Positions 1-6,045 of a stretch of 6,960 nt of DNA are shown here, piece after piece (position 1 is the stretch's first letter; the number at the start of each line of letters is the position of its first letter). The position numbers and the translations under genes were made by a program. The stretch is from Hyphomicrobiales bacterium (lineage in GTDB: Bacteria; Pseudomonadota; Alphaproteobacteria; Rhizobiales; S144-35), in assembly GCA_015494185.1 (NCBI GenBank), contig WGBT01000063.1, positions 1 to 6,960 of the forward strand. The letters run 5' to 3'. The notes beneath the pieces are model-generated. The model searched no databases. It had not been told where the DNA came from and saw only the letters and a program-made list of their open reading frames with translations.

Positions 1-222
1 CCATTGGAGCGTCCATAAGGCCGGCAATCTTTCATGCATTCATTGCTTATAAGATAGAGGGCCCTTGGCATTATTGCTGCCCTTGCCGCTTTTCTCATTC
101 CCTTGATCAGTAACCTTAATTTGCCGTTGTTGGCAGGCGCTGCCCGAGAAGTCTGCGATTGTGCATGAATCCTGCATGATCATGGCCCAACCATGGCAAC
201 AAGCATTGAAAAGGGCGCAGAA
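1..222. other. Leader region of the J-domain gene
   Basis: No convincing gene is visible here. A minus-strand open frame covers 40-255, but it is rich in Cys, His and Gln, overlaps the start of the J-domain gene and has no clear ribosome site, so I treat it as a chance frame. The sequence holds a small hairpin (GGCAG 132-136, loop GCG, CTGCC 140-144) and three copies of TGCATGA: 162-168 and 173-179 as direct repeats with an 11-bp period, and 32-38 in the opposite orientation. No confident -35/-10 pair is seen. The upstream gene lies outside the window. Confidence 0.5.
211..215 (+). promoter_or_regulatory. Ribosome binding site deciding the J-domain gene start
   Basis: AAGGG lies 7 nt before the ATG at 223. 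The in-frame ATG at 193 has no purine-rich motif before it (it is preceded by CATGGCCCAACC). This favours 223 as the true start. Confidence 0.6.
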
Positions 223-834
223 ATGTTTGCAAGATACAACTCCAACCAGCCGCATACCGCAGGACGCGGCCAGGCGATTGCCGTTGAGATCCTGATGCAG
301 GATGGCGATGTTCTCAAGGGACAGCTTTACAGCTCGCTGGCGTCATCGCTGGTCGAGCTGATGAACGGGGATCGGGCATTTTTGGAATTTGAAACCTATG
401 ATGGTGAGCTTTTCGTGATTGCCAAAGCAGCCGTTCGCCACGTCAAGCCGGTCAATATCCCTGCTGCCCGGGAGCTCGAGCAAAGTGCGAAGCAAATGGA
501 GCGTTTTGATCCATTTGCGATTTTAGGGGTCACCCGGGAAGCTTCCGCCGATACGGTTCGGGAAGCCTATCGGGATATGGTCAAGCTGTATCATCCCGAC
601 CGCTATGCAGGAATGGAATTGCCGCGTGAAGTGCTGAACTATATGGCCAGTGCATCACAGCGCATTAATGCAGCGTTCAAGACGGTGGCGGCGTTTGTGG
701 CAGAACGTGATCGTCAAGCTTCCCAGCCCCAAGCTCCTGCGTCCCAAAACAAGCCCGAACGTCCGGTGTTCAAGATGACCGCTAAACGGCGGCCGTCTCC
801 AGGACGGCAACAGGCCTCAGGTCATCGCTTCTAA
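223..834 (+). CDS. J-domain (DnaJ-like, class C) co-chaperone protein
   Basis: A 203-aa protein when started at ATG 223, which has the better ribosome site; an upstream ATG at 193 would add 10 residues. Residues about 95-155 form a J domain: DPFAILGV opens it, followed by the helix II segment VREAYRDMVKLY, the HPD tripeptide at 124-126 and a helix III-like segment ending SQRINAAFK. The HPD motif is what stimulates ATP hydrolysis by an Hsp70 partner (DnaK). There is no Gly/Phe-rich region and no zinc-finger CXXCXGXG repeat, so this is a class C (type III) protein and not DnaJ itself. Residues about 15-80 form a separate, probably beta-rich domain (EILMQDGDVLKGQLY, FLEFETYDGELFVIAK) that I recall from other alphaproteobacterial J proteins but cannot name securely. 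The tail (from about 165) is Gln/Pro/Lys/Arg-rich and probably disordered. No signal peptide or membrane segment is seen, so it is expected in the cytoplasm. The client is unknown. Its 3' end overlaps the convergent peptidase gene by 18 bp. Confidence 0.9.
   Translation: MFARYNSNQPHTAGRGQAIAVEILMQDGDVLKGQLYSSLASSLVELMNGDRAFLEFETYDGELFVIAKAAVRHVKPVNIPAARELEQSAKQMERFDPFAILGVTREASADTVREAYRDMVKLYHPDRYAGMELPREVLNYMASASQRINAAFKTVAAFVAERDRQASQPQAPASQNKPERPVFKMTAKRRPSPGRQQASGHRF
792..808 (-). terminator. Hairpin, possible terminator of the peptidase gene inside the J-domain gene
   Basis: GCCGTC (792-797) and GACGGC (803-808) form a perfect 6-bp stem with a 5-nt loop. Read on the minus strand, it starts 8 nt after the peptidase stop codon (817-819), where a terminator would sit. 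The following minus-strand sequence (CGCCGTTTAGCGG) has only a three-T run, so it is a poor intrinsic terminator. On the plus strand it lies in the last codons of the J-domain gene with no T tract after it. This is inferred from base pairing only. Confidence 0.35.
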
Positions 835-2673
835 TTCGTCGATCATGCCTTCAATGACAGCTAACCCCTTTTGCCAAAAGGCCGGATCACTGGCATCGAG
901 GCCAAAGGGGGCCAGCAATTCGCTGTGGTGTTTGGAGCCGCCAGCCCGCAGCATGTCGAAATATTTTTCCGCAAAGCCCGCCTCGGCCTGTTCGTAGACC
1001 GCATAAAGCGAGTTGACCAGACAGTCGCCAAAAGCATAGGCATAGACGTAAAAGGGGGAATTGATGAAATGGGGAATATAGGACCAAAATACTTGATAGC
1101 CTTCGCCGAGGCGGATTGCGGGACCAAGACTTTCCCCTTGAACGCTCATCCACAATTCCCCGATCTGTTCTGAGGTCAATTCCCCTTCGCGGCGGGCGGT
1201 GTGAAGCTTGCGTTCAAAGGTGTAAAAGGCGATTTGTCGAACGACCGTATTGATCATGTCTTCGACTTTCGAGGCCAGCATCACCTTGCGTTCGATGGGG
1301 TCTTTGGCTTCGCTGAGCATTTTCTTGAAGGTCAGCATTTCGCCGAAGACGGAGGCGGTTTCAGCCAAAGTGAGCGGGGTGGGGGCCATCAGCGGCCCTT
1401 GGACATTGGCCAGCACCTGATGCACCCCATGCCCCAGCTCATGGGCGAGCGTCATCACATCCCGGGCCTTGCCCTGATAATTCAGCAGCACGTAAGGATG
1501 GGCCGAAGGTACGGTGGGATGGGCGAAGGCGCCGGGTGACTTGCCCTCGCGCACCGGGGCGTCAATCCAGGCTTTGTCGAAGAATTGGCGGGCGATATCG
1601 GCCATTTCCGGGGCAAAACCGGCATAGGCATCGAGCACGATGCGGCGGGCTTCGTCCCAGCTGTAAAGGCGTTTGGGTTCTTCTGGCAGCGGGGCATTGC
1701 GGTCCCAGAATTCGAGCTGGCTGGTTCCCATCCATTGGGCTTTGAGGGCGTAATAGCGGTGGGAAATCCGCGGATAAGCCGCGCGCACCGCCTGTTCCAG
1801 AGCTTCGACAACCGGACGTTCGACGGAATTGGCCAGATGCCGGCTGTCGGCGACATCTTCAAAACCGCGCCAGCGGTCGGAAATCTCTTTGTCTTTGGCC
1901 AAGGTGTTGGTGATCAGTGTCAGCAGCCGCTGGTTTTCCCCAAGGGTTTTGGCAAGCGCCATGGCTGCGGCCTTGCGCACCGCGCCGTCAGGGTCGAGCA
2001 GCTTGTTCAAGGTGGGCTCAAGCGCAAGTTTTTCGCCGTTGACATCGAAGCGCAGCCCGGTCATCGTCTCGGAAAACAGCCGTGTCCAGGCGGCACGCCC
2101 GGTGACCGCCTTTTCGTGGAAGAGTTCTTCACATTTGTCGTCGAGCTGATAGGGTTTTTCCTTGCGCAGCTCGCGCAGCCATGGTTTGAAACGTTTCAAC
2201 GGCTCTTGTTCGGCGGCCTGATCAAGCAGATCGTCGTCGATCTTGTTCAGTTCCAGGCCAAAAAACAGCAGCCGTTTATTGAAGTTGGTCAGTTTTTCCT
2301 GCATGTCGCCAAAGAATTTGGCGCGTTCGGGATCGGCCATATTGCTATAGTAGTAAAGCCCCGCATAAGCGCCAAGCCGGCCCATGACGTCAGCGATTTT
2401 CTCATAAGCTTGCAAGGCAATGCCGAGATGTTCCCCCGGATCCTTGCCTGCTGCCAGGGCGGCCAGCTTGCCTTTGTACATCGTCTCGAAAGCCGCCGTA
2501 CTGCGATCGGCACGTTCCAGATCGGCCAAAAGTTGCTTTGATTGGGGGCCGGGATAAAGATCGTCCAGGTTCCATTCCGGCATCTGCCCCAGTTGGGTTT
2601 CAAGTTGGGGTTGTTGTGTGGCCGTGCCTTCTTGAGAGGCGGCATGATGACGCTTGTTGGTTGTTTCCCGCAC
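817..2673 (-). CDS. pepF: M3 family (M3B) oligoendopeptidase, PepF-like
   Basis: A zinc metallopeptidase expected to cut short peptides in the cytoplasm. Numbered from the GTG at 2673 (618 aa), the HEXXH zinc motif is HELGH at 411-415 (His411, Glu412 catalytic base, His415). The third zinc ligand is predicted to be Glu438 in the segment AETASVFGE. A C-terminal substrate-binding segment IPHFINSPFYVYAYAFGD starts near 533 and carries the His and Tyr residues typical of the family. The N-terminal part opens with MPEWNLDDLYPG (from residue 31), as in M3B peptidases. It is of normal length for this group and complete. The start choice rests on AAGGAA 7 nt before GTG 2673. A longer frame begins at a TTG at 2745 without a ribosome site and would add 24 residues of unconvincing sequence. 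No signal peptide is seen. The gene is convergent with the J-domain gene and overlaps its last 18 bp. It is divergent from the TRAP genes, so it is probably transcribed alone. Exact substrates cannot be read from sequence. Confidence 0.95.
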   Translation of the reverse strand: MRETTNKRHHAASQEGTATQQPQLETQLGQMPEWNLDDLYPGPQSKQLLADLERADRSTAAFETMYKGKLAALAAGKDPGEHLGIALQAYEKIADVMGRLGAYAGLYYYSNMADPERAKFFGDMQEKLTNFNKRLLFFGLELNKIDDDLLDQAAEQEPLKRFKPWLRELRKEKPYQLDDKCEELFHEKAVTGRAAWTRLFSETMTGLRFDVNGEKLALEPTLNKLLDPDGAVRKAAAMALAKTLGENQRLLTLITNTLAKDKEISDRWRGFEDVADSRHLANSVERPVVEALEQAVRAAYPRISHRYYALKAQWMGTSQLEFWDRNAPLPEEPKRLYSWDEARRIVLDAYAGFAPEMADIARQFFDKAWIDAPVREGKSPGAFAHPTVPSAHPYVLLNYQGKARDVMTLAHELGHGVHQVLANVQGPLMAPTPLTLAETASVFGEMLTFKKMLSEAKDPIERKVMLASKVEDMINTVVRQIAFYTFERKLHTARREGELTSEQIGELWMSVQGESLGPAIRLGEGYQVFWSYIPHFINSPFYVYAYAFGDCLVNSLYAVYEQAEAGFAEKYFDMLRAGGSKHHSELLAPFGLDASDPAFWQKGLAVIEGMIDELEAMT

Positions 2674-2680
2674 AGTGCTA

Positions 2681-2686
2681 TTCCTT
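2681..2686 (-). promoter_or_regulatory. Ribosome binding site deciding the peptidase start
   Basis: On the minus strand AAGGAA is followed by 7 nt (TAGCACT) and then GTG at 2673-2671. No comparable motif precedes the longer-frame TTG at 2745, and the family-conserved part begins only about 30 codons after this GTG. Confidence 0.7.
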
Positions 2687-3064
2687 AATTTGTATTTGTC
2701 TTTAGTTTGTAAGTTGGTAAAAGCGGCATTTGACCTGAGAGACAACGCCTGAGGGACTTCAACATCTCAATCCTTAACTAGACTGGCCTGCACCTTTGAT
2801 ACCGTCTGTGCGCTCAACTGCGGTAAAACCTTCTCGATTTATACCTTCTCAATCATTGATCCTTGCTGCTTTTCACCTTGTGCCTTGTCACAGCTATCCC
2901 GTGTCTTGACGTTTGAGGGACAGGTTTTGCCCCTTGTCGTTCTTGAACCGCTTTTGAATGCGGCGGCGTTTGAAGCAGGCTTTATTGAACATATCTCCTC
3001 AAGTTTGGTCAACCGGTCGAACCGCTGGGGGAAATGGCGTCCCAATCTCCCCGCCTGTTTTCGG

Positions 3065-3097
3065 CAATCCTTCATCAATCCTTCATCAATCCTTCAT
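3065..3097. repeat. Perfect 11-bp tandem repeat, three copies
   Basis: The unit CAATCCTTCAT occurs three times without mismatch or gap (3065-3075, 3076-3086, 3087-3097). It ends 100 bp before the predicted start of the small TRAP subunit gene. The 11-bp period is close to one helical turn, so a protein reading each unit would contact the same DNA face. This fits either an operator array or a simple replication-slippage tract; the sequence alone does not decide. Confidence 0.85.
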
Positions 3098-3186
3098 GAC
3101 GACATGATTGCGGCCAATCCGCCGCCTTGCGCGCGCGCTCTGGCGCGTCTATGGTCTTGGCACGATGGCATCGGGGGAAGTGCATC

Positions 3187-3191
3187 GGGGA
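3187..3191 (+). promoter_or_regulatory. Ribosome binding site for the small TRAP subunit
   Basis: GGGGA lies 6 nt before the ATG at 3198. Upstream in-frame candidates (TTG 3108, ATG 3165) lack a comparable site. Confidence 0.5.
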
Positions 3192-3197
3192 TGGAAG

Positions 3198-3785
3198 ATG
3201 GTGGATGTGTTGAAAAGGCTGGCGGCGGCGGCGGACCGGCTCAATGAACGGGTTGGGCACGGGGTTGCCTGGCTCACCCTGGCGCTTGTGCTGGTGCAGA
3301 TGCTGATCGTGGTTTTGCGCTTTGTCTTTGCGTTGGGTTTCGTGCCGTTGCAGGAATCGGTCTGGTATCTGCATGGGACCGCCTTCATGCTCGGGGCGGG
3401 CTATACTTTGCTGCGTGACGAGCATGTGCGGGTTGATGTGTTCTATCGTGAGGCGCCGCCGCGCCGCAAGGCTTGGACCGACCTTGTCGGCGCGGTTGGG
3501 TTGTTGTTGCCGGTGGTGGTGGCGACCTTCGTTCTGTCTTTCAATTATGTGTTGTCGAGCTGGTACAATGTGCATACCGGGAGGTGGGTGTTGCAGGGCT
3601 CAACGGAACTGTCGGGTCTGCCACTGATTTTCGCGCTCAAGACGGTGATCTGGCTGTTTGCCGCTTTGTTGTTGGCGCAGGGGCTTTCGATGGCGATCAA
3701 GGCTTGGCTCTATCTGCGCGGGGATGTGGCCAGCTATCCGGTTCCCAGGGAAGCGCTCAGGTCAAGGGAGGCGCTAAGCTCATGA
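3198..3785 (+). CDS. TRAP transporter small permease subunit (DctQ / FcbT2-like)
   Basis: A 195-aa inner-membrane protein from ATG 3198; an in-frame ATG at 3165 and TTG at 3108 are possible but have weaker ribosome sites. Four hydrophobic segments at about 22-42, 54-72, 96-118 and 142-168 match the four-helix small subunit of tripartite ATP-independent periplasmic transporters. The stretch ESVWYLHGTAFMLGAGYTL followed by LLRDEHVRVDVFY (about 53-83) is characteristic of the mannitol/chloroaromatic type (COG4665), which includes FcbT2. The segment ELSGLPLIFALKT before the last helix is also typical. Known role of the family: it forms a complex with the large permease and a periplasmic solute-binding protein, which imports organic acids or related solutes driven by an ion gradient. 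It overlaps the large subunit gene by 4 bp (ATGA). The substrate is not deducible, and no solute-binding protein gene is present in the window. Confidence 0.92.
   Translation: MVDVLKRLAAAADRLNERVGHGVAWLTLALVLVQMLIVVLRFVFALGFVPLQESVWYLHGTAFMLGAGYTLLRDEHVRVDVFYREAPPRRKAWTDLVGAVGLLLPVVVATFVLSFNYVLSSWYNVHTGRWVLQGSTELSGLPLIFALKTVIWLFAALLLAQGLSMAIKAWLYLRGDVASYPVPREALRSREALSS
3765..3771 (+). promoter_or_regulatory. Ribosome binding site for the large TRAP subunit
   Basis: AGGGAGG within the end of the small-subunit gene lies 10 nt before the ATG at 3782. Together with the ATGA stop/start overlap it indicates translational coupling and fixes the start well inside the longer open frame that begins at 3473. 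Confidence 0.65.
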
Positions 3786-5404
3786 TCATCACCCCGGAAC
3801 TGCTTTGTCTGGCCTTGTTTGTCACCACCATCGGTTTGCTGATGTGGGGGTTCCCGGTGGCTTTCACGCTGGCCGGGTCGGCGTTGCTTTTTGCGGGCAT
3901 TGGTGCCCTGCTTGGGGTTTTCGATGCGGCTTTCCTGCTGGCCTTTCCGCAGCGGGTTTTTGCGATCATGACCAATCAGGTGCTGATTGCGGTGACGCTG
4001 TTCGTGTTCATGGGGGTGATGCTCGAGCGCTCCAAGGTGGCGGAAGACTTGCTGGAAAATATGGGGCGGCTGTTTGGCGAGCGCCCCGGCGGGCTGGCGA
4101 TTTCCGTGACACTGGTCGGGGCGCTGTTGGCGGCGTCCTCTGGCATTGTCGGCGCAACGGTGGTGACCATGGGGCTGTTGTCGCTGCCAACCATGTTGAA
4201 ACATGGCTATGCGCCTTCTTTTGCCACTGGGACAATCGCCACCTCGGGGACTTTGGGGCAGATCATTCCGCCTTCGATCGTGCTGGTGTTGTTGGGGGAT
4301 CAGTTGTCGTCGGCTTATCAGTCGGCCCAGTTCAAGATGGGAATTTTCGCTCCTGAAACCGTATCGGTCAACGATCTGTTTCTTGGCGCCTTGGTGCCGG
4401 GGCTGCTTTTGGTGGGGCTTTATCTGGCCTATCAGGTGGCCGTTGCGGTGATCACGCCGTCGCGCTGCCCTCCGGTGCGTGCTCATTCCCAAGCCCAACA
4501 GGAAGGGGAGGCTGTCACGATGCGTTCCCTTGCCGCCAGTCTGTTGGCGCCGCTGATGCTGATCGTGGCGGTGTTGGGCGCCATTCTGTTGGGCATTGCC
4601 TCGACCACGGAAGTGGCCGCCGTCGGCGCGGTTGGCGCCTTGATGCTTGCGGGGTACAAAATCGCGCCCAGCCGGGCCTGGCCGATCATTTGGGCCGTTT
4701 TGAGCTTTTTTGCGATGTTGCTGCTGGTGGCAATGTTTGGACGCTTGAAAGTGCAAACCGTGATGAGCTTTTGGGATTGGATGCGTCTGGCTCTTGGCGG
4801 GGGGTTGGCGCTGATCGCGGCGATGGGGATTGTGGTGGCCTTGCGCCGGACCGCCCAAAGCCGGCTCGATGATGGTTCAAGTGTCCTGCAAAGTGTGATG
4901 GGATCGACCTTGCGGGTTTCCGCGATGGTCTTTTTGATCTTGATCGGGGCCTCGATGTTTTCATTGGTGTTTCGCGGCTTTGGCGGCGATGAGCTGGTGG
5001 AAGATTTCCTGAAAAATCTGCCTGGCGGGGCGATTGGGGCTGTGCTTGTTGTGATGTTGGTGATGTTTGTGCTGGGCTTTTTCCTGGACTTTCTGGAGAT
5101 CATTTTCATCGTTGTGCCGATCGTGGCGCCGATCCTGCTGCAAATGGAAATCGCGCCGGGGCAGCCTATGAGCCCGGTTTGGCTTGGGGTTTTGATGGCG
5201 GTCAATCTGCAGATGTCGTTTCTCACCCCTCCCTTTGGTTTTTCACTGTTTTATCTGCGCGGAGTCGCCCCTGACAGTGTGCAAACCGTTGAAATTTATC
5301 GCGGCATTATCCCTTATGTGGGATTGCAACTGTTGGCGCTTTTGCTTTTGTGGTTTTTTCCGGGCCTGTCAACCGCGTTGCCGCAATGGGTTTACGGATC
5401 TTGA
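3782..5404 (+). CDS. TRAP transporter large permease subunit (DctM / FcbT3-like)
   Basis: A 540-aa, very hydrophobic inner-membrane protein that carries the translocation pathway of a TRAP transporter. The open frame reaches back to 3473, but the first 103 codons overlap the small-subunit gene and are not protein-like; the ATGA overlap and AGGGAGG site mark ATG 3782. Family landmarks: PVAFTLAGSALLF (25-37), AASSGIVGATVVTMG (117-131), ATSGTLGQIIPPSIVL (153-168), STTEVAAVGAVGALMLA (274-290), VFLILIGASMFSLVFRG (383-399), FFLDFLEIIFIVVPI (433-447) and MSFLTPPFGFSLFYLRG (478-494). It is longer than the usual DctM (about 425-430 aa). Most of the excess is a segment at about 291-365 with two extra hydrophobic stretches (about 300-320 and 333-354) between the TEVAAVGA and VFLILIGA blocks, plus a longer hydrophilic loop near 225-247. 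It is translated with the small subunit. The substrate is unknown. Confidence 0.94.
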   Translation: MIITPELLCLALFVTTIGLLMWGFPVAFTLAGSALLFAGIGALLGVFDAAFLLAFPQRVFAIMTNQVLIAVTLFVFMGVMLERSKVAEDLLENMGRLFGERPGGLAISVTLVGALLAASSGIVGATVVTMGLLSLPTMLKHGYAPSFATGTIATSGTLGQIIPPSIVLVLLGDQLSSAYQSAQFKMGIFAPETVSVNDLFLGALVPGLLLVGLYLAYQVAVAVITPSRCPPVRAHSQAQQEGEAVTMRSLAASLLAPLMLIVAVLGAILLGIASTTEVAAVGAVGALMLAGYKIAPSRAWPIIWAVLSFFAMLLLVAMFGRLKVQTVMSFWDWMRLALGGGLALIAAMGIVVALRRTAQSRLDDGSSVLQSVMGSTLRVSAMVFLILIGASMFSLVFRGFGGDELVEDFLKNLPGGAIGAVLVVMLVMFVLGFFLDFLEIIFIVVPIVAPILLQMEIAPGQPMSPVWLGVLMAVNLQMSFLTPPFGFSLFYLRGVAPDSVQTVEIYRGIIPYVGLQLLALLLLWFFPGLSTALPQWVYGS

Positions 5405-5414
5405 GGGGGGAATT

Positions 5415-5495
5415 GTGCAATTTGTCCGCTGTTATGCATATTTTCGGTGGAAAAGTGCCAAGGGGTGTGCTGTATTTCCGCGCATTGCGTCGTAA
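5415..5495 (+). CDS. Possible 26-aa small ORF after the TRAP genes
   Basis: A GTG at 5415 is preceded by the very purine-rich GAGGGGGG (5403-5410), 4 nt away, right after the large TRAP subunit stop codon. The frame would encode 26 residues beginning VQFVRCYAYFRWKS and ending at TAA 5493-5495. I recognise no family, the spacing is short for a ribosome site, and the G run may be coincidental. It could be a chance frame. Confidence 0.15.
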   Translation: MQFVRCYAYFRWKSAKGCAVFPRIAS

Positions 5496-5525
5496 CAGTG
5501 TTTCGCAATGACAATTGCGGTCATT
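5483..5525 (+). promoter_or_regulatory. Cluster of alternative hairpins before the DUF2853 gene
   Basis: Three perfect inverted repeats overlap: CATTGCG (5483-5489) with CGCAATG (5504-5510); CGCAAT (5504-5509) with ATTGCG (5514-5519), loop GACA; and AATGAC (5507-5512) with GTCATT (5520-5525). Because they share bases they cannot form together. None is followed by a T run, so a plain terminator for the TRAP operon is not supported. They lie 69-111 nt before the DUF2853 start. Any regulatory role is inference. Confidence 0.3.
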
Positions 5526-5593
5526 CATCGAAAGTGTTTTAGGCGTTGAAAGGTCATTTTTGCTCTGAAATCAATTGTTTTTGGAGAGATATT

Positions 5594-5938
5594 ATGGTTC
5601 AGAAAGATTACGCGGCCGACGTTAAAAAATATGCCTCCGATGTCAATGAAGAGGCTGTAGCTGGCATTGTGCGCCATTGCGGGATTGCGCTGCGAAGTGC
5701 GGATGCCTCATTGGTCGGTTGCAGTCAGCCCAAAGAATTGGAACGGGTTCGGGAAAGCTTTTTGAAGAAGAAGCTGGCATTGACCGAAAGCGATGACAAG
5801 CTCGATGAGGCTATCAAAGAGGTTTGCAAGAAAATGGCGAAGGCGCGGCAAAAGCATCGCGTGACGTTCTATTATCTTCTCGCTGAGAAATATGGCAAGT
5901 TGGACCTTTTTGTTAAAAAGGATGCCAAGAAGAAATAA
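5594..5938 (+). CDS. DUF2853 family protein
   Basis: A 114-aa protein started at ATG 5594, which has GGAGA (5583-5587) 6 nt upstream; the in-frame upstream extension to 5546 has no such site. The opening VQKDYAADVKKYASDVNEEAVAGIVRH and the block around residues 60-100 (SDDKLDEAIKEVCKKMAKAR, then HRVTFYYLLAEKYGKL) match what I know of DUF2853, a small family found mainly in alphaproteobacteria. It looks all-helical and soluble, is lysine-rich and ends in a basic tail (VKKDAKKK). It has no signal peptide or membrane segment. Its function is not known. It stands alone: a 189-bp gap separates it from the TRAP genes and a 487-bp gap from acpP, so it is probably a single-gene unit with its own promoter. 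Confidence 0.85.
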   Translation: MVQKDYAADVKKYASDVNEEAVAGIVRHCGIALRSADASLVGCSQPKELERVRESFLKKKLALTESDDKLDEAIKEVCKKMAKARQKHRVTFYYLLAEKYGKLDLFVKKDAKKK

Positions 5939-6045
5939 AGCAAGCAAATTTAAGCAAAACATAGCCGTCTCTGTCTGATCATCATTAGCCGTAAGAGCTG
6001 TGCTTTATGTCAATTTGTGTTCGTGATGGTTAGGTGGGACAAAAT

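Larger units (their letters stand above)
2674..3197. other. Divergent intergenic region between peptidase and TRAP genes
   Basis: This 524-bp stretch should hold both divergent promoters. No strong -35/-10 pair stands out; TTGACG at 2906-2911 lacks a matching -10 at normal spacing. It contains a perfect 11-bp triplication (3065-3097), a near-perfect 11-bp direct repeat ACCTTCTC(G/A)AT (2828-2838 and 2843-2853), and a small GC hairpin (CGCGC 3134-3138, loop TCTG, GCGCG 3143-3147). Open frames here (plus 2885-3247, minus 2839-3078) start at poor codons or lack protein-like composition. A possible 32-aa minus-strand ORF at 2894-2992 is listed as a finding. Confidence 0.5.

Noticed and set aside
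1585..2541. Plus-strand 318-codon open frame opposite the peptidase gene
   Set aside because: It lies entirely antisense to a clearly real M3 peptidase, has no ribosome site of note and its translation is low-complexity; it follows from codon bias on the other strand.
3134..3147. CGCGC/GCGCG hairpin as a terminator
   Set aside because: Only a 5-bp stem with no T tract, and it is upstream of the TRAP genes rather than after any gene.
2885..3247. Plus-strand 120-codon open frame in the divergent intergenic region
   Set aside because: Starts at TTG, lacks a ribosome site, overlaps the TRAP gene start in another frame and contains the tandem repeat; no recognisable protein.
3075..3575. Minus-strand 166-codon open frame starting inside the small TRAP subunit gene
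   Set aside because: Mostly antisense to the TRAP gene, with His/Gln/Arg-rich translation and no recognisable domain.
3473..3781. N-terminal extension of the large TRAP subunit frame
   Set aside because: It overlaps the small-subunit gene out of frame, its residues do not match the family, and the ATGA overlap with AGGGAGG marks the real start at 3782.
3734..4858. Minus-strand 374-codon open frame opposite the large TRAP subunit
   Set aside because: Translation is rich in Gln, His, Arg and Pro, as expected for the complement of a hydrophobic GC-rich membrane gene; not protein-like.
4483..5226. Minus-strand 247-codon open frame opposite the large TRAP subunit
   Set aside because: Antisense shadow with Thr/Ile/Ser/Pro-heavy composition; the family match is on the plus strand.
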